Origin: Kingella oralis
GTDB taxonomy: Bacteria; Pseudomonadota; Gammaproteobacteria; Burkholderiales; Neisseriaceae
Direction: 5' to 3'
Assembly: GCF_014054985.1 (NCBI RefSeq)
Contig: NZ_CP059569.1
Coordinates: forward strand, 868,001-932,000
Length of the DNA stretch: 64,000 nucleotides
Shown here piece by piece: positions 35,369 through 44,521 of the stretch. Under the pieces are notes generated by a model. The model saw only the letters and a program-made list of their open reading frames with translations. It did not search any database and had not been told where the DNA came from. Made by a program: the position numbers and the translations under genes. Position 1 is the first letter of the stretch; every line of letters starts with the position of its first letter.

Positions 35369-35864
35369 AACAGTTTCTTCCTTTAAGAATGCCGTTGAGA
35401 TGGGCTTTCTGTGAAAACATGATGTTCCCTGTTTCGCAGGAAGTCTATTTTTGGCTGATGGTGCTGCACAAACTGCCAAAAAATGCGCGACGGCATGATG
35501 GGTTGTAGGATGTTTTATGGCGAATAAAACGGAGCTGGGCTTGTAAATGGCACTATATCCCATTTCCCTTGATTCTGTTAAGTGATGTAAGCAAATTTTG
35601 TGCTAAATCATGCATTTTGTGAAGATTTGGAAACATTTGTTTGGAGCAGGGTGGATTGAGTGAAGGGAGGCAGCCTGAAAATGGGGGATGATGGTGTGGA
35701 ATTTTTCAGGCTGCCTTGGTTGTGGAGAAAGATAAGGCAGTCTGAAAACAGATTCTGCAATGTTTTCAGGCTGCCTTTATGCGTGATGTTTAGGCAGCCT
35801 GAAAACAAAAACCCCGTATTCGTGTTGATATGCATACGGGGTGGCTGCCATTTAACATCTGTCA
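35369..35864. other. Leader and spacer upstream of the sugar-sensing operon
   Basis: 496 bases. The part next to the operon is a 5' leader of about 175 bases with the promoter; the part next to the small membrane gene holds five DUS or near-DUS copies (including GGCAGTCTGAAA at about 35737). Apparent frames here are translations of DUS and are not genes. Confidence 0.6.
35552..35581 (-). promoter_or_regulatory. Promoter of the sugar-sensing operon
   Basis: Minus strand: -35 TTAACA (35581-35576), an 18-base spacer, -10 TATAGT (35557-35552). Each hexamer differs from consensus at one base. The transcript would start near 35545, leaving a leader of about 175 bases before the lipoprotein ATG. 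Confidence 0.55.
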
Positions 35865-36290
35865 TCAAAACGTGTCATCCAGCGGCGCAATCTGCCAATG
35901 TTTAAGCAATTTGTTGAGCTGGCGCACTTTGCGTTGGCGGATGGCGCGGGCAAGCACAACGGGGGCGTTAAGGGCGAAACGGCGGCGGGCAAAGCCGAGG
36001 TCGATGACTTCGTAAACCAGCATTTCGTTGTGTTCAAAGCGGATTTCGCCTGTGTTGGCGAGGATGCCGCGCCGCGTGCTTTGGTAGCTGCCGTCGGGCT
36101 GTTGTTGATAGTAGCCGGCATCGCACCAGATGTGAAAGAGGGGGTCGTTTTGGGCGTTGGCGGGAACGGGGATGCGCAGTTCGGGGTAGCGGCGTTGGGC
36201 ATCTTTGGCGTTGAGCCACAGGCAAAATAGGAAGAAGCCGCCGCCGAATGCGCCGCCGATGATTGCGCCGAGGATTAGGTGTGGGGTCAT
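35865..36290 (-). CDS. Small membrane-anchored protein of unknown function
   Basis: A 141-residue protein: an N-terminal glycine-rich membrane helix (LILGAIIGGAFGGGFFLFCLWL), then a soluble cytoplasmic or periplasmic part with ELRIPVPANAQNDPLFHIW and a basic C terminus (RAIRQRKVRQLNKLLKHW). It overlaps the rnc stop by four bases, so it is co-translated with RNase III. I do not recognise a family; it may be the small gene found beside rnc in related species. Confidence 0.65.
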   Translation of the reverse strand: MTPHLILGAIIGGAFGGGFFLFCLWLNAKDAQRRYPELRIPVPANAQNDPLFHIWCDAGYYQQQPDGSYQSTRRGILANTGEIRFEHNEMLVYEVIDLGFARRRFALNAPVVLARAIRQRKVRQLNKLLKHWQIAPLDDTF

Positions 36291-37006
36291 TTTTTTGACT
36301 TACGGGATGAGGTTTGTTGGTTGAGCCATGCGATGGCTTGTTGGGCGCAATCTTGCTCGGCGGCGCGGCGGCTGTGGGCTTGGGCGTAGGTGATTTTGCC
36401 GAGTTGCCCGAGATCGCAGGATACGTCAAATAGGGCGGTGTTGCCTTCGCCTGTTTGTTTTTCTATGCGGTATTTGGGCAGGGGGAGGTGTTGGGCTTGC
36501 AGCATTTCTTGCAGTTGGGTTTTGGGGTCTTTGGCTTGGGTGTGGGTGTTGAGTTGTTGGATGCGCGGGGCGAATAGGCGTTGCACGGTGGCTTCGGCGG
36601 TGGCGAAATCGGCATCAAAGCTGATGGCGGCGAGCAGGGCTTCTACGGCATCGGCGAGGATGGAGGGGCGGTCGTTGCCGCCGCTTTTGAGTTCGCCCGT
36701 GCCGAGGTAGAGGGCGTTGCCGATGTGCAGTTCGCGGGCGATTTCGGCGAGGGTGGCTTCTTTGACAAGCTGGGCGCGCAGGGGTGAGAGACGGCCTTCG
36801 GGCAGTTTGGGGAAGGCGTGGTAGAGCATTTTGGCGATGGCGTAGTCTAGGATGCTGTCGCCGATGAATTCCAAGCGTTCGTTGTTTTGCGCGTGGTAGC
36901 TGCGGTGGGTGAGGGCTTGTTGCAACAGGGCGGGGTTTTTGAAGGTGTAGCCGAGCTGCTTTTGCAGGTGGGCAAGGTGTTGCTGGCGGGGAGAGGCGGT
37001 GGTCAT
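36287..37006 (-). CDS. rnc: Ribonuclease III
   Basis: A 239-residue endonuclease for double-stranded RNA. The catalytic signature E-R-L-E-F-I-G-D-S-I-L-D-Y lies near residue 40 and the second acidic cluster at SILADAVEALLAAI; the C-terminal dsRBD (from about 155) has KDPKTQLQEMLQAQHLP and the basic helix RRAAEQDCAQQAIAWL. It processes rRNA and mRNA precursors. It is followed by a four-base overlap with the small membrane gene. Confidence 0.96.
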   Translation of the reverse strand: MTTASPRQQHLAHLQKQLGYTFKNPALLQQALTHRSYHAQNNERLEFIGDSILDYAIAKMLYHAFPKLPEGRLSPLRAQLVKEATLAEIARELHIGNALYLGTGELKSGGNDRPSILADAVEALLAAISFDADFATAEATVQRLFAPRIQQLNTHTQAKDPKTQLQEMLQAQHLPLPKYRIEKQTGEGNTALFDVSCDLGQLGKITYAQAHSRRAAEQDCAQQAIAWLNQQTSSRKSKK

Positions 37007-37067
37007 GGTGTGGGCGGGGATGGGGTGAGGCAGCCTGAAAATGGGGGCTGGCGATTAGGGGGAATGG

Positions 37068-37169
37068 TTTTGGCTTCGCTGAAACTTGTTTACTTGTTTT
37101 GGCTTTGCCGGAACTTGTTTACCTGTTTTGGCTTCGCTAAAACAGGCTTCGCTCGTTTTCAGGCTGCCT
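37068..37169. repeat. 29 bp tandem repeat (three units) ending in a DUS
   Basis: Units at 37068-37096, 37097-37125 and 37126-37155 share TTTTGGCTTCGCTGAAACTTG or close variants, then the run ends in TTTTCAGGCTGCCT. Single or degenerate copies precede DUS at 4003-4045, 20770-20812, 46774-46814, 57037-57078 and 57802-57870. A DUS-associated repeat family. Confidence 0.65.
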
Positions 37170-37192
37170 TTGGGGTAATAAAAAAGGCTGGG

Positions 37193-37840
37193 CTAGAATT
37201 TTTTAAATTCCCACACGCTGCCGTCTGCATGGAAACTTAGATAATAGCGTGCGTCGTCGGCATCGATTTGGGCGGTGTGCCACATGAGCTTTTGCTGTTT
37301 GGGCAGCCAGATGAGGGCGACGTGGTAGGCTTGGGTTTCTACGGCGTTCACGCTTTGGGCTTTTTGCTGCCACGCTTGGGCGATGTCGGCGGCTTGGGCG
37401 AAGTCTGTTTGGGCGAGGGGTACGAGATGGCGGGCGTAGTTTTTGTTGGGGGTGGGGTCGGTGCCGACGGGGGTGGGCGCCCATTTGCCGTTTTCGTAGG
37501 TGTAGTACAAGATGTTTTCAGGCTGCTTGGGGTCTTGCAGGTCAATTTCTATGCGGGGGCGCGTGCCGTCAAAAAAATTGATTTGTTCGTAGATTTGGAT
37601 GGGCGCGCCTTGCAGCTCGGGCAGTTGGGTGAGGGCTTGCTGGGCGGCGCGCAGGGCGGCTTTGTTGCGCAGTATCCATTGCGGCGTTTCAGGCTGCGTT
37701 TGTGCTTGTTCCAGCACAACGGGCGTGGAGGCGGAGGCAGCCTGAAAAAGGGTGGGGCGGCTGCTTGGGGCGTGGACAACGGGGGTGTCCAGCAGCGGCA
37801 GCACAAACGGGATGATGAGGGCGAGCAGCCAAGCTAGCAT
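37193..37840 (-). CDS. Exported protein of unknown function
   Basis: A 215-residue protein with an N-terminal hydrophobic segment (MLAWLLALIIPFVLPLLDTP) that is a signal anchor or signal peptide. The rest is soluble, with ILYYTYENGKWAPTPVG and a C-terminal LSFHADGSVWEFKKF strand-rich part. Two or three DUS are translated inside it (LFQAAS, QTQPE, KQPEN). It overlaps the recR stop by seven bases and so belongs to the recR unit. Not recognised. Confidence 0.65.
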   Translation of the reverse strand: MLAWLLALIIPFVLPLLDTPVVHAPSSRPTLFQAASASTPVVLEQAQTQPETPQWILRNKAALRAAQQALTQLPELQGAPIQIYEQINFFDGTRPRIEIDLQDPKQPENILYYTYENGKWAPTPVGTDPTPNKNYARHLVPLAQTDFAQAADIAQAWQQKAQSVNAVETQAYHVALIWLPKQQKLMWHTAQIDADDARYYLSFHADGSVWEFKKF

Positions 37841-38457
37841 GAGGTGTCCTTTTTTTCTTGCAGCAGTTGCCGTTCGTACACGGCTTGGGCGAGCGTGCCT
37901 GCGTCCACATATTCTAGCTCGCTGCCCAGCGGCATACCGCGTGCTAAACGGCTGATTTTATAGGGCTGTTCTTTGAGCAGCTCGGTGAGAATGTAGGCGG
38001 TGGCATCGCCCTCGGCGGTGAACGATGTGGCGATGATGATTTCTTGCACGGGGCTATCAGCAAGGCGGGCGATGAGTTTTTCCAACGCGACATGGCTTAA
38101 ATCCATGTTTTGCGTGGGGTTCACGCTGCCCATCAGCACAAAATACAAGCCATCGTGGCAATGGGCGGCTTCCATCGCGGCAACGTCGGCGGGCATGTGC
38201 ACAATCATCAGGCGCGTGGCATCGCGTTTTTCGTCGGCGCAAATGGTGCATTCGCTGCCTTCGCAAAAGGTGTTGCATTGGCGGCAGTTGGTTACTTGGC
38301 GCAAGGCGGTTTCCAGCGCGCCAAGCAGTTCGGCTGCGCCATCGCGGTTTTGTTGCAGCAGGGTGTGCGCCATGCGTTGCGCGGTTTTCGCGCCCACATT
38401 TGGGAATATGCGCAGGGCTTGGATAAGGGCGGTGTATGCGTCTTGAGGTTTGGACAT
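37834..38457 (-). CDS. recR: Recombination mediator RecR
   Basis: A 207-residue protein: a helix-hairpin-helix start (FPNVGAKTAQRMAHTLL), zinc finger C-R-Q-C-N-T-F-C with a second C-T-I-C, and a Toprim domain (IVHMPADVAAME, YFVLMGSVNPTQNMD, IIIATSFTAEGDATAYI). With RecF and RecO it loads RecA on gapped DNA. Proteins of this family are about 200 residues, so it is complete. Confidence 0.96.
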   Translation of the reverse strand: MSKPQDAYTALIQALRIFPNVGAKTAQRMAHTLLQQNRDGAAELLGALETALRQVTNCRQCNTFCEGSECTICADEKRDATRLMIVHMPADVAAMEAAHCHDGLYFVLMGSVNPTQNMDLSHVALEKLIARLADSPVQEIIIATSFTAEGDATAYILTELLKEQPYKISRLARGMPLGSELEYVDAGTLAQAVYERQLLQEKKDTSC

Positions 38458-38574
38458 GGTTTTCAGGCTGCCTTTGTGGGTGGATGGGGTGGCAAAGATG
38501 AGGCAGCCTGAAAACAGATGAACGAGGCTAAATGGCAGTTAAAAATGTTTTCGGGCTGCCTCAACGCAAGCGCA

Positions 38575-39141
38575 TCATGCCTTGGGCAACGTAACCCCCG
38601 TTTGCCCCATATATTTGCCATTGCGGTCTTTATAAGACGTTTCGCACATTTCATCGCTTTCAAAAAACAACACCTGCGCCACGCCTTCGCCTGCGTAAAT
38701 TTTGGCGGGCAGTGGTGTAGTGTTGGAAAATTCCAGCGTAACGTAGCCTTCCCATTCGGGCTCAAATGGGGTTACGTTCACGATGATGCCGCAGCGGGCG
38801 TAGGTGGATTTGCCCAAGCACACGGTAAGCACATTGCGCGGAATGCGGAAATATTCCACCGTGCGAGCCAGCGCAAACGAATTGGGCGGGATGATGCAGC
38901 AGTCATCTTCCACGGTAACGAAATTCTTGGGGTCAAAGTTTTTCGGGTCAACGATGGTGCTGTTGATGTTGGTGAAAATTTTAAATTCGTTGGCGCAACG
39001 GATGTCGTAGCCGTAGCTGGATGTGCCGTAGGAAATGATTTTTTGCCCATTGGCTTCTTTGATTTGGCGTGGCTCAAATGGGTCTATCATGCCGTGTTGC
39101 TCCGCCATGCGGCGTATCCATTTATCTGATTTGATGGACAT
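38575..39141 (-). CDS. dcd: dCTP deaminase
   Basis: A 188-residue trimeric enzyme that makes dUTP for thymidylate synthesis. It has SSYGYDIRCANEFKIF, the catalytic loop GKSTYARCGIIVN and T-P-F-E-P-E-W-E-G-Y-V-T-L-E with the nucleophile-activating Glu, then the nucleotide-closing C terminus (GKYMGQTGVTLP). Its length is that of the proteobacterial enzyme. Confidence 0.96.
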   Translation of the reverse strand: MSIKSDKWIRRMAEQHGMIDPFEPRQIKEANGQKIISYGTSSYGYDIRCANEFKIFTNINSTIVDPKNFDPKNFVTVEDDCCIIPPNSFALARTVEYFRIPRNVLTVCLGKSTYARCGIIVNVTPFEPEWEGYVTLEFSNTTPLPAKIYAGEGVAQVLFFESDEMCETSYKDRNGKYMGQTGVTLPKA

Positions 39142-39158
39142 TTTGTTATCCTTTGCGG

Positions 39159-39578
39159 TTAAGACATATAGTTATCAAATTGAATGCGAATTTGCTTGCC
39201 CTGTTTTTTCATGCGGAGAATGGTTTTACTGGGGCTGCTGCAAAAATTTTGTGCATCGCTTTCTAAATACAGCGCATTTTTGCTCACTTTGATGGTTTCA
39301 ATGGTGAGGTCGCGCGTGCCTTGGTCGTCGCACACCGAGCCTTGGCTTTTGCTTACGCGGCTGCGGCTGGGCAGCTTTTTGGGCAACCATGCTTTGTTGT
39401 CTGCATCGTGTTGGCGGAAGGCTTGATAGGCGACGTTTAGGCTGTTGCCTTGGAACACGCATTCTTGTTTTTGGTGAACGGCATCTTCGGTGGGGATGTC
39501 GCGGCAGGCAAGCGGCGCGGTTGCCCATGCTGCTGGCGCGGCGGCAAGGATTAGGGCGGTGAAGAGCAGGTTTTTCAT
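39159..39578 (-). CDS. Secreted protein of unknown function with four cysteines
   Basis: A 139-residue protein with a clear signal peptide (MKNLLFTALILAAAPAAWA, cleavage before TAPLA). The mature part has four Cys (C-R-D, QECVFQ, SVCDDQ, NFCSSP) that could form two disulfides, and a strand-rich pattern (LTIETIKVSKNALYLESDA). No family recognised. It lies 18 bases upstream of dcd on the same strand and may be co-transcribed with it. Confidence 0.65.
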   Translation of the reverse strand: MKNLLFTALILAAAPAAWATAPLACRDIPTEDAVHQKQECVFQGNSLNVAYQAFRQHDADNKAWLPKKLPSRSRVSKSQGSVCDDQGTRDLTIETIKVSKNALYLESDAQNFCSSPSKTILRMKKQGKQIRIQFDNYMS

Positions 39579-39654
39579 CGGTAAAAACTCGTTAGGATGA
39601 GTAAAGCGTGATTGTAATGTTTTCAGGCTGCCTTTGGATAGGGCAGCCTGAAAG

Positions 39655-40560
39655 CTAGGACGATTTTTGCCAGCCGCCCAAATAGTCCACCAGCTCGCTA
39701 ATCATGTTGCCGATGCTTTCTGCCATCAGGATTTGGCTGGCGAAAGCAAGGCTGGCGGCATCGTCGCCGTGTTGTTCGGCTTCTTCTTGCAACACGTCTA
39801 AATATTGGATGCGTTTGAGCGCAAAGTTGGCATCCAGCACAAAGGCGATTTGCTCGCGCCACACCAAGCCAAGCTGGGTTACGGTTTTGCCGTCTTTTAA
39901 ATGCTGCACCACTTCGGGCGCGGTTAAATCTTGCTTGGCGATTTTAATCACGGGTACGACATCGCCGCTGCCTTTGATTTCGCAATTGTCGTCCAGCTCA
40001 AAGCCGCCTTGGCAAGCGCCTTGCAGCAGCCATTCGGTCATCAGGCTGCTGGGCGATTGCTGGGTTTGCGGCAAGCGCGCTTCCAAGCCGCCGAGTGCTT
40101 CGCGCAGTTTGCTGAGTAGATTTTCGGCTTTGTTGGCATTGGCGTTGTTAATCAGCAAATAGCCGTGTTTGGTGTCGCAAATGGCTTGGGTGCGGCTGCT
40201 GCGGGTGAAGGCGCGGGGCAGTAAATCGTCGGTGATTTGCTCTTTGAGTTCTTGCTTTTCTTTGCGCCCCACGCTGCGGGCTTCAGCGGTTTGGATTTCG
40301 GCAACTTTGTCGTCCAAAATTTCACGAATTACGCTGGCGGGCAGCACTTTTTCCGCTTTTTTCAGCGCGATAGACCATGTGAAATCGGCAGGGAAAACCA
40401 ATTCTGGGCTGAAACTTTGCGGCGCAGTAAAGCCTTCGCTAAACCAATCCAGCCCTGTAATCGGGGCGAATTCGGCTTCGCTGAGTTTGGCGGTGAGCGT
40501 GTCTAAATCGGGCAGGGTTTCAAGATTGATGGGGTAGAAATTGAGTTGTTTGAACCACAT
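39655..40560 (-). CDS. rdgC: Recombination-associated protein RdgC
   Basis: A 301-residue protein beginning MWFKQLNFYPINLETLPDLD, a DNA-binding ring protein. PRAFTRSSRTQAICD and FASQILMAESIGNMISELV are typical of RdgC, which restrains RecA and in N. gonorrhoeae assists pilin antigenic variation. The ATG at 40560 is chosen; the longer frame to 40683 runs through DUS-containing spacer (CRFSGCPN). Confidence 0.92.
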   Translation of the reverse strand: MWFKQLNFYPINLETLPDLDTLTAKLSEAEFAPITGLDWFSEGFTAPQSFSPELVFPADFTWSIALKKAEKVLPASVIREILDDKVAEIQTAEARSVGRKEKQELKEQITDDLLPRAFTRSSRTQAICDTKHGYLLINNANANKAENLLSKLREALGGLEARLPQTQQSPSSLMTEWLLQGACQGGFELDDNCEIKGSGDVVPVIKIAKQDLTAPEVVQHLKDGKTVTQLGLVWREQIAFVLDANFALKRIQYLDVLQEEAEQHGDDAASLAFASQILMAESIGNMISELVDYLGGWQKSS

Positions 40561-40660
40561 GGTTTGTGTTTTTCTCGTATGGCTTGAAAGGGCGGCGATT
40601 ATAGCATTTGGGCAGCCTGAAAAGCGAAAACGGCAGGTTTCAGGCTGCCTATTATGATGC

Positions 40661-41464
40661 CTATATGATGAAGGTATAGTCATCGGTGTTAAACGATTGT
40701 TCCATTTCTTCGGCGGGGATGTTGTGCGATGCGCCTACGGTTTTGGCTGGCACGCCAACCACGGTGGTTTGCGCGTCCACATCGCGAATCACCACGCTGC
40801 CTGCGCCGATTTTGGCGCAATGCCCGATGCGGATGTTGCCGAGTATGGATGCGTTTGCGCCAATCATCACGCCGTCGCCCACTTTGGGATGGCGGTCGCC
40901 GCTTTGTTTGCCCGAACCGCCCAGCGTTACGCCGTGCAACAGGGAAATGTCGTTGCCCAGCACGGCGGTTTCGCCGATAACGATGCCTGTTCCGTGGTCA
41001 AACATGATGCCATGCCCGAATACGGCGGCTGGGTGAATATCCACGCCAAATACTTCGCTGGCGCGGTTTTGCAGAAAATAGGCAAGGGTTTGGCGATTGT
41101 TGTTCCACAGCCAATGGTTGATGCGGTGCGATTGGATGGCGTGGTAGCCTTTGAAATAGAGCAGGGGCAGGCAATATTGGTCGCAGGCGGGGTCGCGGTC
41201 GTAGCAAGCGGCAACGTCGGCAACGGCGGCTTCCACGATGCCGGGATTGCTTTCCAGCACGCGCATAAAGGTTTCATAAAGCGCGCGCGCATCCATGGTG
41301 CTGCTGGATAGTTTGCTGGATAGATGAAAGGCTAACACGCGGGCGAAGCTGTCGTGGCGCAGCACGGTAAGGTGCAAAAAGCTGGCGAGCATCGGCTCGG
41401 ATTGCGCGGCTTGGGTAACTTCTTGGCGGATGGTTTGCCAAAGGGTGTGTTGGTTGATGGACAT
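40661..41464 (-). CDS. cysE: Serine O-acetyltransferase
   Basis: A 267-residue acyltransferase: an N-terminal SATase helical domain (DPACDQYCLPLLYFKGYHAI) and a C-terminal left-handed beta helix of hexapeptide repeats (DIHPAAVFGHGIMFDHGTGI, LLHGVTLGGSGK). The catalytic D-H pair is visible in IMFDHGTG. It makes O-acetylserine, the first step of cysteine synthesis. It lies upstream of no sulfur gene here. Confidence 0.96.
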   Translation of the reverse strand: MSINQHTLWQTIRQEVTQAAQSEPMLASFLHLTVLRHDSFARVLAFHLSSKLSSSTMDARALYETFMRVLESNPGIVEAAVADVAACYDRDPACDQYCLPLLYFKGYHAIQSHRINHWLWNNNRQTLAYFLQNRASEVFGVDIHPAAVFGHGIMFDHGTGIVIGETAVLGNDISLLHGVTLGGSGKQSGDRHPKVGDGVMIGANASILGNIRIGHCAKIGAGSVVIRDVDAQTTVVGVPAKTVGASHNIPAEEMEQSFNTDDYTFII

Positions 41465-41558
41465 GGTGGTTGAACTGGCTAAAAAAAGGCGGATAGTACG
41501 TTGTTTTGTGGGATTGATAAAGGCTTTTCAGGCTGCCTTTTGCGGGCAGGTGCAACAA

Positions 41559-41602
41559 AAAGGCAGCCTGAAAACGCTGTTTACGATTTTCAGGCTGCCT
41601 TT
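41559..41602 (-). terminator. DUS-pair terminator after lpdA
   Basis: AAAGGCAGCCTGAAAA and TTTTCAGGCTGCCTTT pair around a 12-base loop, 26 bases beyond the lpdA stop. Confidence 0.55.
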
Positions 41603-41627
41603 GCGTCAATCCATAATCATTAAGCGA

Positions 41628-43409
41628 TTATTTTTTGGCTTTCTTTTGTGGTGGTAAGTCGGTGCAAGTGCCGTTGGCTACTTCCGCTGCCATGCCGATG
41701 GATTCGCCCAAGGTTGGGTGTGGGTGGATGGTGCTGCCAATGTCCACAGCATCGCAACCCATTTCAATCGCCAAGCAGATTTCGCCAATCATATCGCCAG
41801 CGTGCGTGCCCACGATGCCACCGCCGATAATCAAGCCTGTTTCGGCATCAAAAATCAGTTTGGTGAAGCCTTCATCACGACCATTGGCAATGGCGCGACC
41901 CGAAGCCGCCCACGGGAACACAGATTTGGTGATTTTAATGCCGTCGCGTTTGGCGATTTCTTCGGTAACGCCCACCCAAGCCACTTCGGGATCGGTGTAA
42001 GCCACACCCGGAATCACGCGTGCGTCAAAGTAGGCTTTGTGTCCTGCGCAGTTTTCGGCGGCAACGTGTGCTTCGTGAACCGCTTTGTGCGCTAGCATGG
42101 GTTGTCCCACCACGTCGCCAATGGCGTAGATGTGTGGCACGTTGGTGCGTTGTTGTTTGTCCACTTCAATAAAGCCGCGCTCGGTTACTGCCACACCTGC
42201 TTTTTCGGCAGAGCAGAGTTTGCCGTTTGGCGCGCGACCTGCGGCAACCAACACCAAGTCGTAGCGTTGTGGCTCTTTGGGCGCTTTTTCGCCTTCAAAG
42301 GTAACGTAGATGCCATCTTCTTTGGCTTCCACGGCAACAGTTTTGGTGCCAGTCATGATGTTGTCAAAGCGATGGGCGTTCATTTTTTCCCATACTTTTT
42401 CCAAATCGCGATCTGCGCCTTGCATCAGACCGTCCATCATTTCTACCACGTCTAAACGCGCGCCCAGCGTGCTGTAAACAGTACCCATTTCCAAGCCGAT
42501 GATGCCGCCGCCGATAATCAGCATGCGTTCAGGCACTTGGCGCAATTCCAACGCGCCAGTTGAATCCACAATGCGTGGATCTTCGGGGATAAACGGCAGT
42601 TTCACCACACGGCTGCCCACGGCGATGATGGCATTTTTGAAGGCAACGGTTTTTTTCTCGCCTGTTTGCGTGGCTTGTTCGTATTGAGCGGATTCAGTCA
42701 AAGCAACTTCAATGTGGTTCGCGCCAACAAATTGGCCATTACCGCGAATGATGTCCACTTTGCGAGCTTTTGCCATGCCAGCCAAGCCGCCAGTAAGTTT
42801 GGCAATAACTTTTTCTTTGTAACCACGCAAGCCGTTAATGTCAATTTCAGGCTCGTTGAATTTGATGCCGTTGGCAGCAAGGTGTTTCACTTCGTCGATT
42901 ACGGCTGCGTTGTGCAACAGGGCTTTGGATGGAATGCAGCCCACGTTCAAGCATACGCCACCCAAGGTGCTGTATTGTTCAATCAGGGCAACTTTTAAGC
43001 CTTCATCGGCTGCGGCAAAGGCAGCAGAGTAGCCACCTGGCCCGCCGCCCAACACAACCACGTCGTATTCGGCATCAGCAGAGCCTGCAAATTGCGCAGC
43101 TTGCGGAGCAGGGGTTGCAGCTTTGGGTGCTTCGGCAGCGGGGGCAGCAGCTTTGGGCGCTTCGGCTGCGCCAGCAGCTTCAACCACAGCAATCACGCCG
43201 CCTTCTGAAATTTTGTCGCCCACTTTAACTTTCACTTCTTTAATCACGCCAGCAGCATCGGCAGGCACGTCCATAGTGGCTTTGTCGGTTTCTAGTGTAA
43301 TCAGGGTGTCGTCAAGGGCAACGGTGTCGCCAACTTTGATTTCTACGGCAATGATGTCTACATTTTCGTGTCCGCCAATATCGGGCACTTTCAGCTCAAC
43401 TAAACTCAT
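41628..43409 (-). CDS. lpdA: Dihydrolipoyl dehydrogenase with fused lipoyl domain (P64k-type)
   Basis: A 593-residue E3 subunit. The N-terminal lipoyl domain (1-80) has the lipoylation motif L-E-T-D-K-A-T-M, then comes an Ala/Pro-rich linker (80-115), then the flavoprotein: V-V-L-G-G-G-P-G-G-Y (FAD), redox pair G-G-V-C-L-N-V-G-C, NAD site, and C-terminal H-P-H-P-T (catalytic His). Neisseria has the same lipoyl fusion. It reoxidises dihydrolipoamide for pyruvate dehydrogenase. AceE and AceF are not in the window; upstream there is a DUS, not those genes. Confidence 0.95.
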   Translation of the reverse strand: MSLVELKVPDIGGHENVDIIAVEIKVGDTVALDDTLITLETDKATMDVPADAAGVIKEVKVKVGDKISEGGVIAVVEAAGAAEAPKAAAPAAEAPKAATPAPQAAQFAGSADAEYDVVVLGGGPGGYSAAFAAADEGLKVALIEQYSTLGGVCLNVGCIPSKALLHNAAVIDEVKHLAANGIKFNEPEIDINGLRGYKEKVIAKLTGGLAGMAKARKVDIIRGNGQFVGANHIEVALTESAQYEQATQTGEKKTVAFKNAIIAVGSRVVKLPFIPEDPRIVDSTGALELRQVPERMLIIGGGIIGLEMGTVYSTLGARLDVVEMMDGLMQGADRDLEKVWEKMNAHRFDNIMTGTKTVAVEAKEDGIYVTFEGEKAPKEPQRYDLVLVAAGRAPNGKLCSAEKAGVAVTERGFIEVDKQQRTNVPHIYAIGDVVGQPMLAHKAVHEAHVAAENCAGHKAYFDARVIPGVAYTDPEVAWVGVTEEIAKRDGIKITKSVFPWAASGRAIANGRDEGFTKLIFDAETGLIIGGGIVGTHAGDMIGEICLAIEMGCDAVDIGSTIHPHPTLGESIGMAAEVANGTCTDLPPQKKAKK

Positions 43410-43574
43410 ACTAAACCTTCCTTATAATGGTTTATCGTGTTTACAAAATAATTCAGGCGGCAGCCTGAAAGAAAATGACGGGGCGCATTATACGCTATTT
43501 ATGGGCGATAGGTGGGCTCGGATTGGTTGATGCGTGTCAATTTTAGGCAGCCGTGCCGCTGGCGGGCAGGGGTT

Positions 43575-44342
43575 CTAAAACCCGTTTTCCATCATGATTT
43601 GCCCGGGGATTTTGTTGCGGTGCATGGCGAAGCCTTGGTCTAACAGGGCTTTGAATGTGTCTTGCACCATGGCGGGGTTGCCGCAGAGCATGAAGCGGCT
43701 GCGTTCTTTGCTGAACGTGAGTTGGAATGCTTGGCTGAGACTGCCGTTGCGCAGGCTTTCAGGCAGCCTGAAATGCAGTCGCGCGCTGTCTGTTTCGCGC
43801 GTGGTAATTGGCACAAAGCGCAGTTTGCTGTGATACTCGCCCACCAGCGGATGCTCGGCAAGCTGGGCGATGTAGTCGTTAAAAATCAAATCGTTGTTGT
43901 GCGATACGCTGTGGGCAAGGGCAAGCGTGTCAAAGCGTTGCCAGATTTCAGGCTGCTGGATAATGGAAAGAAACGGGGCGATGCCCGAGCCTGTGCACAG
44001 CATGATTAAATCGTTGCCATCGGGAAAACGCTCGGGCAGGAAGAAGCCTTGCGCGGTTTTGTCCAACAAAATGCTGTCGCCCGCTTGCATGGCGGCGAGC
44101 TTGGCAGACATTTCGCCATCGGGAATTAAAATGGCAAAAAATTCCAGCGTGTCGGCGTATTCGGCGGAGGTGATGGAGTAGGCTCGCCAAATGTAGCCTG
44201 CGTCTTGGGTAAAGCCGAGGCGGGCGAACTGCCCTGCGGCGAAGCGATAGCTTTCGGGGCGGGTGGTGGCAAAGGTGATGTGGGTGGGGCTGTGGTGTTT
44301 TACCCAGAGGATTTGTTCGGTGGTGTATTTGTTTTCTTGCAT
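43575..44342 (-). CDS. fpr: Ferredoxin/flavodoxin-NADP+ reductase
   Basis: A 255-residue FNR-type flavoenzyme: the FAD motif R-A-Y-S-I, NADPH motif C-T-G-S-G-I-A-P-F, and the C-terminal MLCGNPAMVQD. It exchanges electrons between NADPH and ferredoxin or flavodoxin, feeding Fe-S enzymes and oxidative-stress defence. It is a single gene upstream of lpdA but separated from it by a DUS-containing gap. One DUS inside is read as FRLPES. Confidence 0.93.
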   Translation of the reverse strand: MQENKYTTEQILWVKHHSPTHITFATTRPESYRFAAGQFARLGFTQDAGYIWRAYSITSAEYADTLEFFAILIPDGEMSAKLAAMQAGDSILLDKTAQGFFLPERFPDGNDLIMLCTGSGIAPFLSIIQQPEIWQRFDTLALAHSVSHNNDLIFNDYIAQLAEHPLVGEYHSKLRFVPITTRETDSARLHFRLPESLRNGSLSQAFQLTFSKERSRFMLCGNPAMVQDTFKALLDQGFAMHRNKIPGQIMMENGF

Positions 44343-44521
44343 GATGTGGACTTTGGGGGGATAGGCAGCCTGAAAGTGGGATGGAGGGTTTTCAGGCTGC
44401 CTTAGTTGGGATAAAAGGGGATGTATTCGGCGGTTGGGTTTTGCAGCATGATGATGTTTGGAAACCCGCGCGATGCGTTTCAGGCTGCCTCATGCGTTAT
44501 ATAGGCAGCCTGAAAACGCTT

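Noticed and set aside
35369..35563. N-terminal extension of the sugar-binding lipoprotein
   Set aside because: It would precede the lipoprotein signal by 65 residues and overlap the promoter.
37068..37155. CRISPR array from 29-base tandem units
   Set aside because: The units are contiguous with no spacers.
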